DNA of 64,000 bases, taken from contig JAXLVA010000001.1 of assembly GCA_046329235.1 (NCBI GenBank), forward strand, positions 1,364,001-1,428,000. The letters are read 5' to 3'. Positions 53,172-60,490 of this stretch are shown in pieces. The DNA is from JALONH01 sp046329235 (lineage in GTDB: Bacteria > Bacteroidota > Bacteroidia > Cytophagales > Cytophagaceae). A program made the position numbers and the translations under genes. How positions within the stretch are numbered: the stretch's first letter is position 1; every line of letters begins with the position of its first letter. Below the pieces are notes generated by a model. That model was not told the origin of the DNA and made no database searches. It saw only the letters and a program-made list of their open reading frames with translations.

Positions 53172-53690
53172 TTAATTTAGATAATTAGCATAATCATGTT
53201 TAAGCTTTTGAACCATTTCTTTTCTAGCTAAGAAGATTCGACTTTTAACGGTACCTATAGGCAGATTCAGCTCTTCGGAAATTTCTTTATACTTAAAACC
53301 TTCTACAAATCGTAAAAATGGGATTTTCAATTCGTCCTTTAATTCATCGATAACTTTTTGAATATCCTTATTATAGACAAATGAATCGGATGTATTGGTA
53401 TGAAGATTAGCTCGAATATTTTCTTTAATATTAATGGCAGATTTTTTTATTAACTCATTTTTAATATTCTGTCTTCTATATTGATTGATAAAAGTATTTT
53501 TCATGATAACACATAACCAAGCTTTGAGATTGCTAGCCGGCGAAAAACTATCTTTATATTTTATGGCTTTAATCAGTGTATCCTGAAGAAGATCTTTGGC
53601 GTCTTCTTGATTCATTGTCAATTTTTGAGCAAAACTTCTTAATACACTTTGCTCCTTAGATATTTGAGTGTAAAATTCCGCTGTAGACAT
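53172..53690 (-). CDS. ECF-like sigma-70 family RNA polymerase sigma factor
   Basis: A 172-residue sigma factor with only regions 2 (NQEDAKDLLQDTLIKAIKY, NLKAWLCVIMKNTFINQYRR) and 4 (FLRFVEGFKYKEISEELNLPIGTVKSRIFLARKEM, read in pieces). No anti-sigma gene is adjacent. It heads the folE-photolyase operon and is preceded by inverted repeats likely bound by the neighbouring MerR protein, suggesting a cascade from MerR to this sigma factor to wider targets (inference). Confidence 0.92.
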   Translation of the reverse strand: MSTAEFYTQISKEQSVLRSFAQKLTMNQEDAKDLLQDTLIKAIKYKDSFSPASNLKAWLCVIMKNTFINQYRRQNIKNELIKKSAINIKENIRANLHTNTSDSFVYNKDIQKVIDELKDELKIPFLRFVEGFKYKEISEELNLPIGTVKSRIFLARKEMVQKLKHDYANYLN

Positions 53691-53704
53691 GGTATACTCT
53701 CCTT

Positions 53705-53787
53705 ATTTTGTTTAATAAAAATAGAATAATGTTAAACAAAATAACAAATATTGTTTATTGTTTTTATTAATACATTAAACAATATTT
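53705..53787 (-). promoter_or_regulatory. Double inverted-repeat operator upstream of the sigma factor gene
   Basis: Two perfect long inverted repeats lie in tandem: ATTTTGTTTAA (53705-53715) with TTAAACAAAAT (53732-53742), and AAATATTGTTTA (53746-53757) with TAAACAATATTT (53776-53787). All four arms contain TTGTTTA or its complement. Position between merR and the operon's first gene suggests binding by the B12-MerR regulator. Confidence 0.7.
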
Positions 53788-53807
53788 TACAACTATCTAA
53801 TTTACAA

Positions 53808-54683
53808 TTACTTGAAATTGTATTGAAAATCTTGAATAGAATTGAACACCTGCATATGGGATGGCAAATGAAAAGTGAGATGATTCGTCTGAGGACCGGA
53901 TAACAATATCTTAGTATCCATAACATCCTTAGACAAGTTTTTTAAGTAATCATCCAATTGACCTTCGGGAAATGGAGTAGTAAAAATAGTAGATAAAAAA
54001 TCAGCTTTAACTTCTTTGGTTATGTTAACTACATCCTCATAAGGAACCGATTGTCCTAAATAAAAAACCTTATAACCATTTTGCTTACATATATAATATT
54101 GAATCAAAGCAGCTATTTCATGCAACTCACCCTCTCGCAAGTATATAATAATTTTCCCTTTTGCATTATGATATACAGAAGGAATGGCATCAATAGCTAC
54201 AATAATTTTTTGTCGAATTAAATTGGATATAAAATGTTCTTGAGCGGGAGATATAGAGCCTGTTAGCCACAATACACCAATCTTATCAAAGAAGGGATAT
54301 ACTACTTTTTCAATGGCAGGTAAAAAACCTAAACTTTGTATAGCGGATGTAATCAAAAATTCGAAACGCTCTTCGTCCATATCAATCATGGACATTACTA
54401 AACCGTCCATGACATCTTGCGATTCAGAGATTGAATCAATGAGCGCTTTTACTTCCTGCTCAATTTGAGACGAACTTAAAAGAGCAATTTTGGAAATTTT
54501 CCAACCGTGATTATTCAATACACTGATATTAATGATACGCTTTAAATCTAGCGATGTGTAATTTCTGATATTAGTATCTGTACGATCCGGATTGGTGATA
54601 CCATAACGCTGCTCCCAAATACGAATCGTATGTGCTTTAATACCTGATAAACGTTCTAAGTCTTTAATAGAATACTTTGACAC
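53808..54683 (-). CDS. MerR-family regulator with B12-binding domain (CarH/LitR-like)
   Basis: A 291-residue protein. Residues 1-70 form a MerR DNA-binding domain (YSIKDLERLSGIKAHTIRIWEQRYG). The middle helical part holds W139-x9-E149-H150, the adenosylcobalamin-pocket motif of CarH. A Rossmann-type B12 domain follows with E186-x-H188 (GELHEIAAL), His188 being the likely lower axial ligand. CarH/LitR proteins repress DNA in the dark as AdoCbl-bound tetramers and release on illumination (family knowledge). Divergence from nirB and its position upstream of the photolyase operon fit a light-sensing role. Confidence 0.88.
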   Translation of the reverse strand: MSKYSIKDLERLSGIKAHTIRIWEQRYGITNPDRTDTNIRNYTSLDLKRIINISVLNNHGWKISKIALLSSSQIEQEVKALIDSISESQDVMDGLVMSMIDMDEERFEFLITSAIQSLGFLPAIEKVVYPFFDKIGVLWLTGSISPAQEHFISNLIRQKIIVAIDAIPSVYHNAKGKIIIYLREGELHEIAALIQYYICKQNGYKVFYLGQSVPYEDVVNITKEVKADFLSTIFTTPFPEGQLDDYLKNLSKDVMDTKILLSGPQTNHLTFHLPSHMQVFNSIQDFQYNFK

Positions 54684-54704
54684 AATCGATAACTCTCCGT
54701 CTAT

Positions 54705-54732
54705 TTAACAACTTGTTAACTAAAATGTTTAA
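54705..54732 (-). promoter_or_regulatory. Probable autoregulatory operator of the B12-MerR gene
   Basis: TTAACAA-C-TTGTTAA (54705-54719) is a perfect palindrome, followed by TGTTTAA (54726-54732). The half-site resembles those upstream of the sigma factor gene, and the palindrome lies 21 bp before the merR ATG. Confidence 0.6.
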
Positions 54733-54796
54733 TCCGATGAACAAAATACGAAATTAATTGACACCAATAAAAATGGTACATTTTCAATAATTAATA

Positions 54797-54871
54797 TTAC
54801 TTAGTTTTAAATTAAGTATTTTTACTTAGTTTTATTTGGATACGTATTTATAACTACGTATTTTTACATAG
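54797..54871 (+). promoter_or_regulatory. Direct-repeat region upstream of nirB
   Basis: TTACTTAGTTTTA occurs twice (54797-54809, 54822-54834), 25 bp apart. TACGTA occurs twice (54841-54846, 54855-54860). A GTATTTTTAC core is repeated at 54816 and 54858. It is a plausible binding region for a nitrogen-responsive activator of nirBD, but the regulator is unknown. Confidence 0.45.
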
Positions 54872-54898
54872 TAAAGTAAAATTTCAGGCCCTTTTACT

Positions 54899-57403
54899 AT
54901 GAAAACGGAACATGTATTAGTTGTAGGCAACGGGATGGTTGGCTACAAGTTTTGTGAAAAACTCATCAAGAAAGATTCACAAAAGAACTTTAAAATAACT
55001 GTGTTAGGCGAAGAGCCGAGACCTGCTTACGACAGGGTACATTTAAGTGAGTACTTCACTAATTTCTCCGCCGATCACTTAACCATGGCACCTCTTTCCT
55101 GGTATGAAGAAAACAACATCACTCTTCATTTAAGTGATCCGGTGGTTGCATTAGATGCTAATGCAAAAACAGTAACTACTCTAGGAGGAAAAACATTTTC
55201 ATATGATTATTTGGTATTAGCTACCGGTTCCGGTGCTTTTGTCCCTCCTATTAAAGGCGTGGAGAAAGACGGAATTTTTGTATACAGAACGATTGAAGAT
55301 TTAGAATTCATTACGGCTTATGCTAAAAAATCAAAAGTAGGCGCTGTTATAGGCGGTGGTTTACTTGGATTGGAAGCAGCGAAAGCATTAATCGATTTAG
55401 GATTAAAAACCAACGTTATCGAATTTGCTCCACGCTTGATGCCGCGTCAATTAGACGAATCAGGTTCTAACACACTTCAATCTAAATTAGAATCCTTAGG
55501 ACTTACTATTCACTTAAATAAAAACACCGCTTATTTCGATGGTGACTCCTCCGTAACTGCGATGCAGTTTACCGATGATAGTCGCTTAGAAGTAGACATG
55601 GTGGTCATCTCAGCAGGTATTAAACCTAGAGATGAAGTAGCAGCGAAGGCTGGCTTAAGTGTAGGCCCTAGAGGCGGTATTGTAGTGAACGATCAATTAC
55701 AAACAGATAATAAAGACATTTATGCCATAGGTGAATGTGCGTTGCACCGTGGTATGATATACGGATTAGTAGCTCCGGGGTATGAGATGGCAGAAGTTGT
55801 TGCCGATAATCTATTGGGGGGAAGCAAGTCATTCGTTGCGTTTGACATGTCAACCAAATTAAAACTAATCGGTGTGGATGTGGCGAGTTTTGGTGATGCC
55901 TTTGGGATGGAAGAAGGAGCTACTAAAATCTGTTTTGAACACAAAGACAAAGGAATTTTCAAACGCCTAAATATCTCAGCTGACAAGAAGCGAGTTATTG
56001 GCGGTATCTTAGTAGGTGATGCAGAGCAATACAACATGTTATTGCAGATGGTCAACAACAAAATGGTGTTGCCCGAGAATCCGGAAGACTTGATATTAGG
56101 GACAAGAGGGGAAGGAAAATCTTCCGGAGGAGCCGGGGTTATGCAACTACCGGACGAAGCAGTAATTTGTTCATGTGAAGCGGTTACCAAAGGTGCTATC
56201 TGTTGCGCCGTAACAGATGATAACATCACGGACATTGCCGGCATGAAGAAATGTACCAAAGCCGGTACGGGTTGTGGTGGTTGTGTTCCGATGGTGAACG
56301 ACTTAATCAAAGAAACATTAAAATCACAAGGTAAAGTAGTTAAGAATGTCATCTGTGAACACTTTGATCATTCACGTCAAGAATTATTAGACTTAGTTAA
56401 AATTAACGGTTTAAAGAAATACGACGACATCCTTACTAAACACGGTCACGGCGATGGTTGTGAAGTTTGTAAACCTGCGGTAGCCTCTATCCTAGCGAGT
56501 GTTTGGAATGAAGTAATTTTAAAACAAGATACAATTCAAGATTCCAACGATCGTTACTTAGCGAACCTTCAAAAAGGTGGTACTTACTCTGTAGTACCTC
56601 GGATTGCAGGTGGTGAAATCACTCCTGAGAAACTAATCGTAATTGGTGAAGTGGCTAAAAAATACAACTTATATACTAAAATCACCGGCGGTCAGCGTAT
56701 CGACTTATTCGGAGCACCTGTGCATTTACTTCCTGATATTTGGGAAGAATTAGTGAATGCAGGATTCGAAAGTGGTCACGCATATGGTAAATCTTTACGT
56801 ACAGTAAAAAGTTGTGTAGGTTCTACTTGGTGTCGCTTTGGTGTACAAGACTCTGTAAGCTTTGCTATCCGCGTAGAAGATAGATACAAAGGTATCAGAG
56901 CTCCACACAAAATTAAAATGGGAGTTTCCGGTTGTGTGCGTGAGTGTGCAGAAGCACAATCGAAAGACTTCGGTATCATAGCTACCGATAAAGGTTGGAA
57001 CTTATATGTATGCGGGAACGGTGGAGCTAAGCCTCAACACGCTCTCCTATTTGCTCAAGACATCGACGAAGAGACTTGTATCCGTTACATTGATTTAATC
57101 ATGATGTTCTACATCAAAACAGCAGAACCACTTGCGCGTACTGCTACTTGGTTAAACAAAATGGAAGGTGGCTTAGATTACTTAAAAGACGTCATCATAA
57201 ATAATAGCTTAGGTATCAATAATCAATTAGAAGCAGAAATGCAATTGTTACTTGATACTTACCACTGTGAGTGGAAAGAAGTAGTAGAGAATCCGGAATT
57301 AAGAAGACGTTTCAAAACGTTTGTTAACACTCCGGAAGAAGATCCTGAAATGGCATTCGTTGAAATGCGTGATCAGAAAAAACCAAGCAATTGGAAAGCT
57401 TAA
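54899..57403 (+). CDS. nirB: Assimilatory nitrite reductase [NAD(P)H], large subunit
   Basis: An 834-residue cytosolic enzyme that reduces nitrite to ammonium. Domain order: FAD/NAD pyridine-nucleotide oxidoreductase (1-~400; VVGNGMVGYKF, GAVIGGGLLGLEAA), BFD-like [2Fe-2S] domains (~420-540; CSCEAV...CTKAGTGCGGC), ferredoxin-like half-domain, then the siroheme-[4Fe-4S] domain with CVGSTWC and GVSGCVRECAEA. Complete and normal in length. nirD follows after 33 bp, and molybdenum-cofactor genes nearby suggest a linked nitrate reductase outside the window. Confidence 0.96.
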   Translation: MKTEHVLVVGNGMVGYKFCEKLIKKDSQKNFKITVLGEEPRPAYDRVHLSEYFTNFSADHLTMAPLSWYEENNITLHLSDPVVALDANAKTVTTLGGKTFSYDYLVLATGSGAFVPPIKGVEKDGIFVYRTIEDLEFITAYAKKSKVGAVIGGGLLGLEAAKALIDLGLKTNVIEFAPRLMPRQLDESGSNTLQSKLESLGLTIHLNKNTAYFDGDSSVTAMQFTDDSRLEVDMVVISAGIKPRDEVAAKAGLSVGPRGGIVVNDQLQTDNKDIYAIGECALHRGMIYGLVAPGYEMAEVVADNLLGGSKSFVAFDMSTKLKLIGVDVASFGDAFGMEEGATKICFEHKDKGIFKRLNISADKKRVIGGILVGDAEQYNMLLQMVNNKMVLPENPEDLILGTRGEGKSSGGAGVMQLPDEAVICSCEAVTKGAICCAVTDDNITDIAGMKKCTKAGTGCGGCVPMVNDLIKETLKSQGKVVKNVICEHFDHSRQELLDLVKINGLKKYDDILTKHGHGDGCEVCKPAVASILASVWNEVILKQDTIQDSNDRYLANLQKGGTYSVVPRIAGGEITPEKLIVIGEVAKKYNLYTKITGGQRIDLFGAPVHLLPDIWEELVNAGFESGHAYGKSLRTVKSCVGSTWCRFGVQDSVSFAIRVEDRYKGIRAPHKIKMGVSGCVRECAEAQSKDFGIIATDKGWNLYVCGNGGAKPQHALLFAQDIDEETCIRYIDLIMMFYIKTAEPLARTATWLNKMEGGLDYLKDVIINNSLGINNQLEAEMQLLLDTYHCEWKEVVENPELRRRFKTFVNTPEEDPEMAFVEMRDQKKPSNWKA

Positions 57404-57436
57404 TCAATTACTACAAGACCCTAAATCTTTACTATT

Positions 57437-57790
57437 ATGACACCTGCAACAACAACTGATGTAACATGGTTCAAAGCCGCTTCTGTTAATGATATACCTG
57501 AAAATGGTGGTGCTTGCGCCCTTATTGAAGGAAAACAAATTGCTATTTACAATTTCACTCGTAGAAATGAATGGTATGCTACGGACAACCTTTGCCCTCA
57601 CCGTCAACAAATGATCCTCTCCAGAGGTATGATAGGTGAAACACAAGGAGAGCCGAAAGTAGCTTGTCCATTTCACAAAAAAGCCTTTAGCTTAAAGTCA
57701 GGTGCTTGTTTATCCGGTGATGATTACACCATCAACACCTACCCGATTAAAGTGGAAGATGGAATGATATATATTGGCCTGAATAAATAG
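57437..57790 (+). CDS. nirD: Nitrite reductase small subunit, Rieske-type
   Basis: A 117-residue Rieske-fold protein. Both ligand pairs are intact: CPH (LCPHRQQM) and CPFH (ACPFHKKAF), so it should bind a [2Fe-2S] cluster, unlike E. coli NirD which lacks the ligands. It lies directly after nirB and is followed by a terminator, closing the nirBD operon. Confidence 0.93.
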   Translation: MTPATTTDVTWFKAASVNDIPENGGACALIEGKQIAIYNFTRRNEWYATDNLCPHRQQMILSRGMIGETQGEPKVACPFHKKAFSLKSGACLSGDDYTINTYPIKVEDGMIYIGLNK

Positions 57791-57810
57791 TCAAACCTCC
57801 ACGCTTTTGA

Positions 57811-57857
57811 AGAGTCCCGCCCCCGATAACCATCGGGATTCGGGGCTCTTTTTTTTT
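57811..57857 (+). terminator. Rho-independent terminator after nirD
   Basis: A long GC-rich hairpin (GAGTCCCGCCCCCGAT with ATCGGGATTCGGGGCTC, small internal mismatch) is followed by T9. Confidence 0.9.
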
Positions 57858-57883
57858 ATACCACAATTGAGTAATATTGATAT

Positions 57884-59062
57884 ATGATTTCCTACGCAGA
57901 AGCTATTTCTATCATCCTGTCGCAAACTATGCCACTTCAAAAAGCAACACAATTGCTTTTAAAAAGTGTTGGTTATGTTTTAGCAGAAGATATTAAAGCG
58001 GATAGAGACTACCCTCCTTTCAATCGTTCTGCGGTAGACGGTTATGCTTTTTATAGTCCTGACAATATCGTTCCAGGTTCTCTAGAAATACAGGATATTA
58101 TTTATGCCGGTGATAATTACACGGACATTGTTAGTCCGGGTTGTTGCGTTAAAATTATGACTGGTGCTGCCGTTCCTCCGGCATTAAACATTGTCGTAAG
58201 AAAAGAAGATACCATCGTTGAAGATACGACTGTTAAATTTATCTCTGATATAAAGCTAAGTCATTTTCAAAACATTGCTCAAAAAGGAGAAGATGCTGTT
58301 TTTGATTTCTTGATTTTAAAAGCAGGAACTCAAATAAAAAAACAACATATCCCAACTTTAGCAACGGTTGGTGGCGATCCAATAAATGTGTACGCTCCTC
58401 TTTCCATAGGTGTGATTACCACCGGAAATGAAGTAGTACCTGCTACTTCATCACATCTACAAACAACACAAATTCGAAACTGTAATACCTACAGTATTCA
58501 AACTATATTAGCATCTTATCCGGTGGAAATAGAAGCTACTCATGCGGTAGATCAAAAAGAACGATTCCAAGAATCAATAGAGAGCTATTCAAACAAAGAC
58601 ATCATTATCCTAACGGGAGGTGTATCTGCAGGAGACACCGATTACTTACCGGAAGTATTGTCCTCCTTAGGATATACTTGCCTATTTCATAAAGTAGCCA
58701 TCAAACCGGGAAAACCTATTTGGTTCGGTAAGCATACAAAACGTAATCAGATTGTTTTTGCATTACCCGGAAATCCCTATTCTGTTCTAACAGCATTAAA
58801 AATTTTTGTAGAGCCTTTTTTATTAAACGTTTTAAGACAGAGTCAATCCACTTCAATGATTCATATTAACGGAAATAGGAAAAAGAAAAATACGTTAGAT
58901 GAGTTTCTACCTGTAAAAAAAACAGACTTTGGTTATGAACTCATTTCTATTAACGGCAGCGGTGATATCACCAGCATTTTAAATGCGGATGGGATCATTC
59001 TACACTCTAAAGATTATACTGAAATAAATAATAGTATAGCTATACCCTATTATCCATTTTAA
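57884..59062 (+). CDS. moeA: Molybdopterin molybdotransferase MoeA
   Basis: A 392-residue enzyme that inserts molybdate into adenylated molybdopterin. Signatures: DRDYPPFNRSAVDGYAF, GCCVKIMTGAAVP, the GVITTGNEV and ILTGGVSAGDTDYLP motifs of the MPT-binding domain and VFALPGNPYSV. It is separated from nirD by a terminator, so it starts a new unit with the PnuC-like gene 5 bp downstream. It supports the idea that a molybdoenzyme, probably nitrate reductase, is encoded nearby. Confidence 0.94.
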   Translation: MISYAEAISIILSQTMPLQKATQLLLKSVGYVLAEDIKADRDYPPFNRSAVDGYAFYSPDNIVPGSLEIQDIIYAGDNYTDIVSPGCCVKIMTGAAVPPALNIVVRKEDTIVEDTTVKFISDIKLSHFQNIAQKGEDAVFDFLILKAGTQIKKQHIPTLATVGGDPINVYAPLSIGVITTGNEVVPATSSHLQTTQIRNCNTYSIQTILASYPVEIEATHAVDQKERFQESIESYSNKDIIILTGGVSAGDTDYLPEVLSSLGYTCLFHKVAIKPGKPIWFGKHTKRNQIVFALPGNPYSVLTALKIFVEPFLLNVLRQSQSTSMIHINGNRKKKNTLDEFLPVKKTDFGYELISINGSGDITSILNADGIILHSKDYTEINNSIAIPYYPF

Positions 59063-59067
59063 CTACC

Positions 59068-59646
59068 ATGCAGGGAATTTCTTTGTTCAAAATATTAGAG
59101 TATACCGCTGCATTAACAGGATTAATGGGTGTTGCATTTACCATCCGAAGATCCATTATCTCTTGGTATTTCGGATTTATAAGTGTATTGATTTATACTT
59201 ATATTTTTTATCAATCCAAGTTATATTCGGATACGTTGCTTCAAATTTTCTATATCTCCTTTACCGTATACGGGTGGTATCAATGGAAATATGTGAAGAT
59301 GGAAAATAATTCCCAAACAATCGTCATTCGAAAGGCTACCACTCAAGACTATAAAAAAGGAATATTTTTTTCATCTATTTTCAGCTTGCTACTCGTTTTC
59401 ATTTTCAGTCAAACCGATGCTGAAAATATCTACTTTGATGCGATACTAACTTCTGCTTCCTTATGGGCAACCTATTGGATGGCTAAAAAAATAATAGACC
59501 ATTGGATATTATGGATTATTATTGATAGTGCCTATGTTATTTTATATTTAGACAAACAACTTCCCGTAACAGCACTACTCTACGCTATTTTCGTAGGTAT
59601 GGTTATAAAAGGATTTATTGACTGGAGAAAAGATTTACATGCTTAA
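59068..59646 (+). CDS. PnuC-family transporter, probably thiamine (PnuT-like)
   Basis: A 192-residue membrane protein with about seven hydrophobic segments and PnuC hallmarks (ISWYFGFISVLIYTYIF, YQSKLYSDTLLQ, YGWYQWKY). PnuC homologues carry nicotinamide riboside (PnuC), thiamine (PnuT) or riboflavin (PnuX) (family knowledge). The convergent TPP-riboswitch-controlled receptor and YkoF-like protein nearby favour thiamine, but no riboswitch lies directly upstream of this gene. The kinase gene overlaps its end by 8 bp. Confidence 0.85.
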   Translation: MQGISLFKILEYTAALTGLMGVAFTIRRSIISWYFGFISVLIYTYIFYQSKLYSDTLLQIFYISFTVYGWYQWKYVKMENNSQTIVIRKATTQDYKKGIFFSSIFSLLLVFIFSQTDAENIYFDAILTSASLWATYWMAKKIIDHWILWIIIDSAYVILYLDKQLPVTALLYAIFVGMVIKGFIDWRKDLHA

Positions 59647-60187
59647 ACGAATTGTTTTATACGGACCTGAATCTACAGGTAAATCTACTTTAGCTGAACA
59701 GCTCGCCAAACATTATAATACTCTTTGGGTACCTGAATTTGCACGAGGATACTTAGATTTTAAACGAGAAGTATATGACCCATTTGGAAGAAAATCAAAT
59801 GAAATATGTCAACCACAAGATATTCCTCATATTGTTATTGGTCAAATAGTACAAGAAGAAGCATTTCAATTACAAGCGAATCGTTTCTTATTCTGCGATA
59901 CCAATCCTTTACAAACTAAAATCTATAATTTATATTACTACCATCGGGTGGATGATTGGCTGGAGAACGTTATTAGAGAACGTGTTTATGATCATTATCT
60001 ACTGATGGATATTGACATTCCATGGGAGCCGGATCCATTAAGAGACCGTCCGGATCCGGATGACCGTAGGAAGCTTTTTAATCTATTCAAAGAAGAGTTG
60101 GAGGCACATCAGTTCCCTTACTCTGTCATCAAAGGAGCAGAATCCAATCGATTAGAAGAAGCTATAAAAATACTGGATGCCTTATAA
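59639..60187 (+). CDS. NadR-like P-loop ATPase/kinase
   Basis: A 182-residue protein with Walker A GPESTGKSTLA and the NadR-like sequence VPEFARGYLDF; LLMDIDIPWEPDPLRDRPD is the characteristic kinase-domain segment. NadR C-terminal domains phosphorylate nicotinamide riboside. In PnuC/PnuT operons such a kinase traps the imported vitamin (nicotinamide riboside or thiamine). The frame is open from 59618, but ATG 59639 (MLKRIVLYGPES) overlaps the transporter end and fits the family N-terminus. A terminator follows. Confidence 0.85.
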   Translation: MLKRIVLYGPESTGKSTLAEQLAKHYNTLWVPEFARGYLDFKREVYDPFGRKSNEICQPQDIPHIVIGQIVQEEAFQLQANRFLFCDTNPLQTKIYNLYYYHRVDDWLENVIRERVYDHYLLMDIDIPWEPDPLRDRPDPDDRRKLFNLFKEELEAHQFPYSVIKGAESNRLEEAIKILDAL

Positions 60188-60220
60188 TAAAAAGCCCCGA
60201 TATACGTCAGGGCTTTTTTA
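60188..60220. terminator. Bidirectional terminator between convergent units
   Basis: AAAAAGCCCCGA and TCAGGGCTTTTTT pair with one mismatch. It lies between the kinase gene and the convergent YkoF-like gene, with A- and T-runs on both sides. Confidence 0.82.
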
Positions 60221-60229
60221 TTAATCCAT

Positions 60230-60490
60230 TTACTCAATAGGTTTCGAAAGTTTCAATATTCCCTTCCCTACTTTCATCACAAAAATTCCTTTTTGATCAT
60301 GTAGGCTTTTCATCATTTCTTGATGAAGCAAAGGCATCACGAGCGCATCATCTCCAAATACTTGTGTACTCATACCATTCACTTCTACACTTATTTTAGA
60401 TTCTTTTTTAAGTGCTTTAATAAACTGAATGATGGTTTGTTCATACCCTTCCATTAAGGGATAGAAACTAATTTCTACTGATATATCCAT
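60230..60490 (-). CDS. YkoF-like thiamine-binding domain protein
   Basis: An 86-residue protein resembling one YkoF/MTH1187-type ferredoxin-like domain: ISVEISFYPLMEGYEQTI at the start, NGMSTQVFGDD in the middle (typical gMST.v.Gd motif). YkoF binds thiamine/HMP in B. subtilis (family knowledge). It overlaps the stop of the TonB-dependent receptor by one base (TAATG), so it lies in the same TPP-riboswitch-controlled unit. The family match is by eye. Confidence 0.72.
   Translation of the reverse strand: MDISVEISFYPLMEGYEQTIIQFIKALKKESKISVEVNGMSTQVFGDDALVMPLLHQEMMKSLHDQKGIFVMKVGKGILKLSKPIE

Noticed and set aside
55720..56352. 210-codon open frame on the minus strand inside nirB
   Set aside because: It lies wholly within the highly conserved nirB frame, has no recognisable domain and is proline/threonine-rich as expected of a shadow frame.
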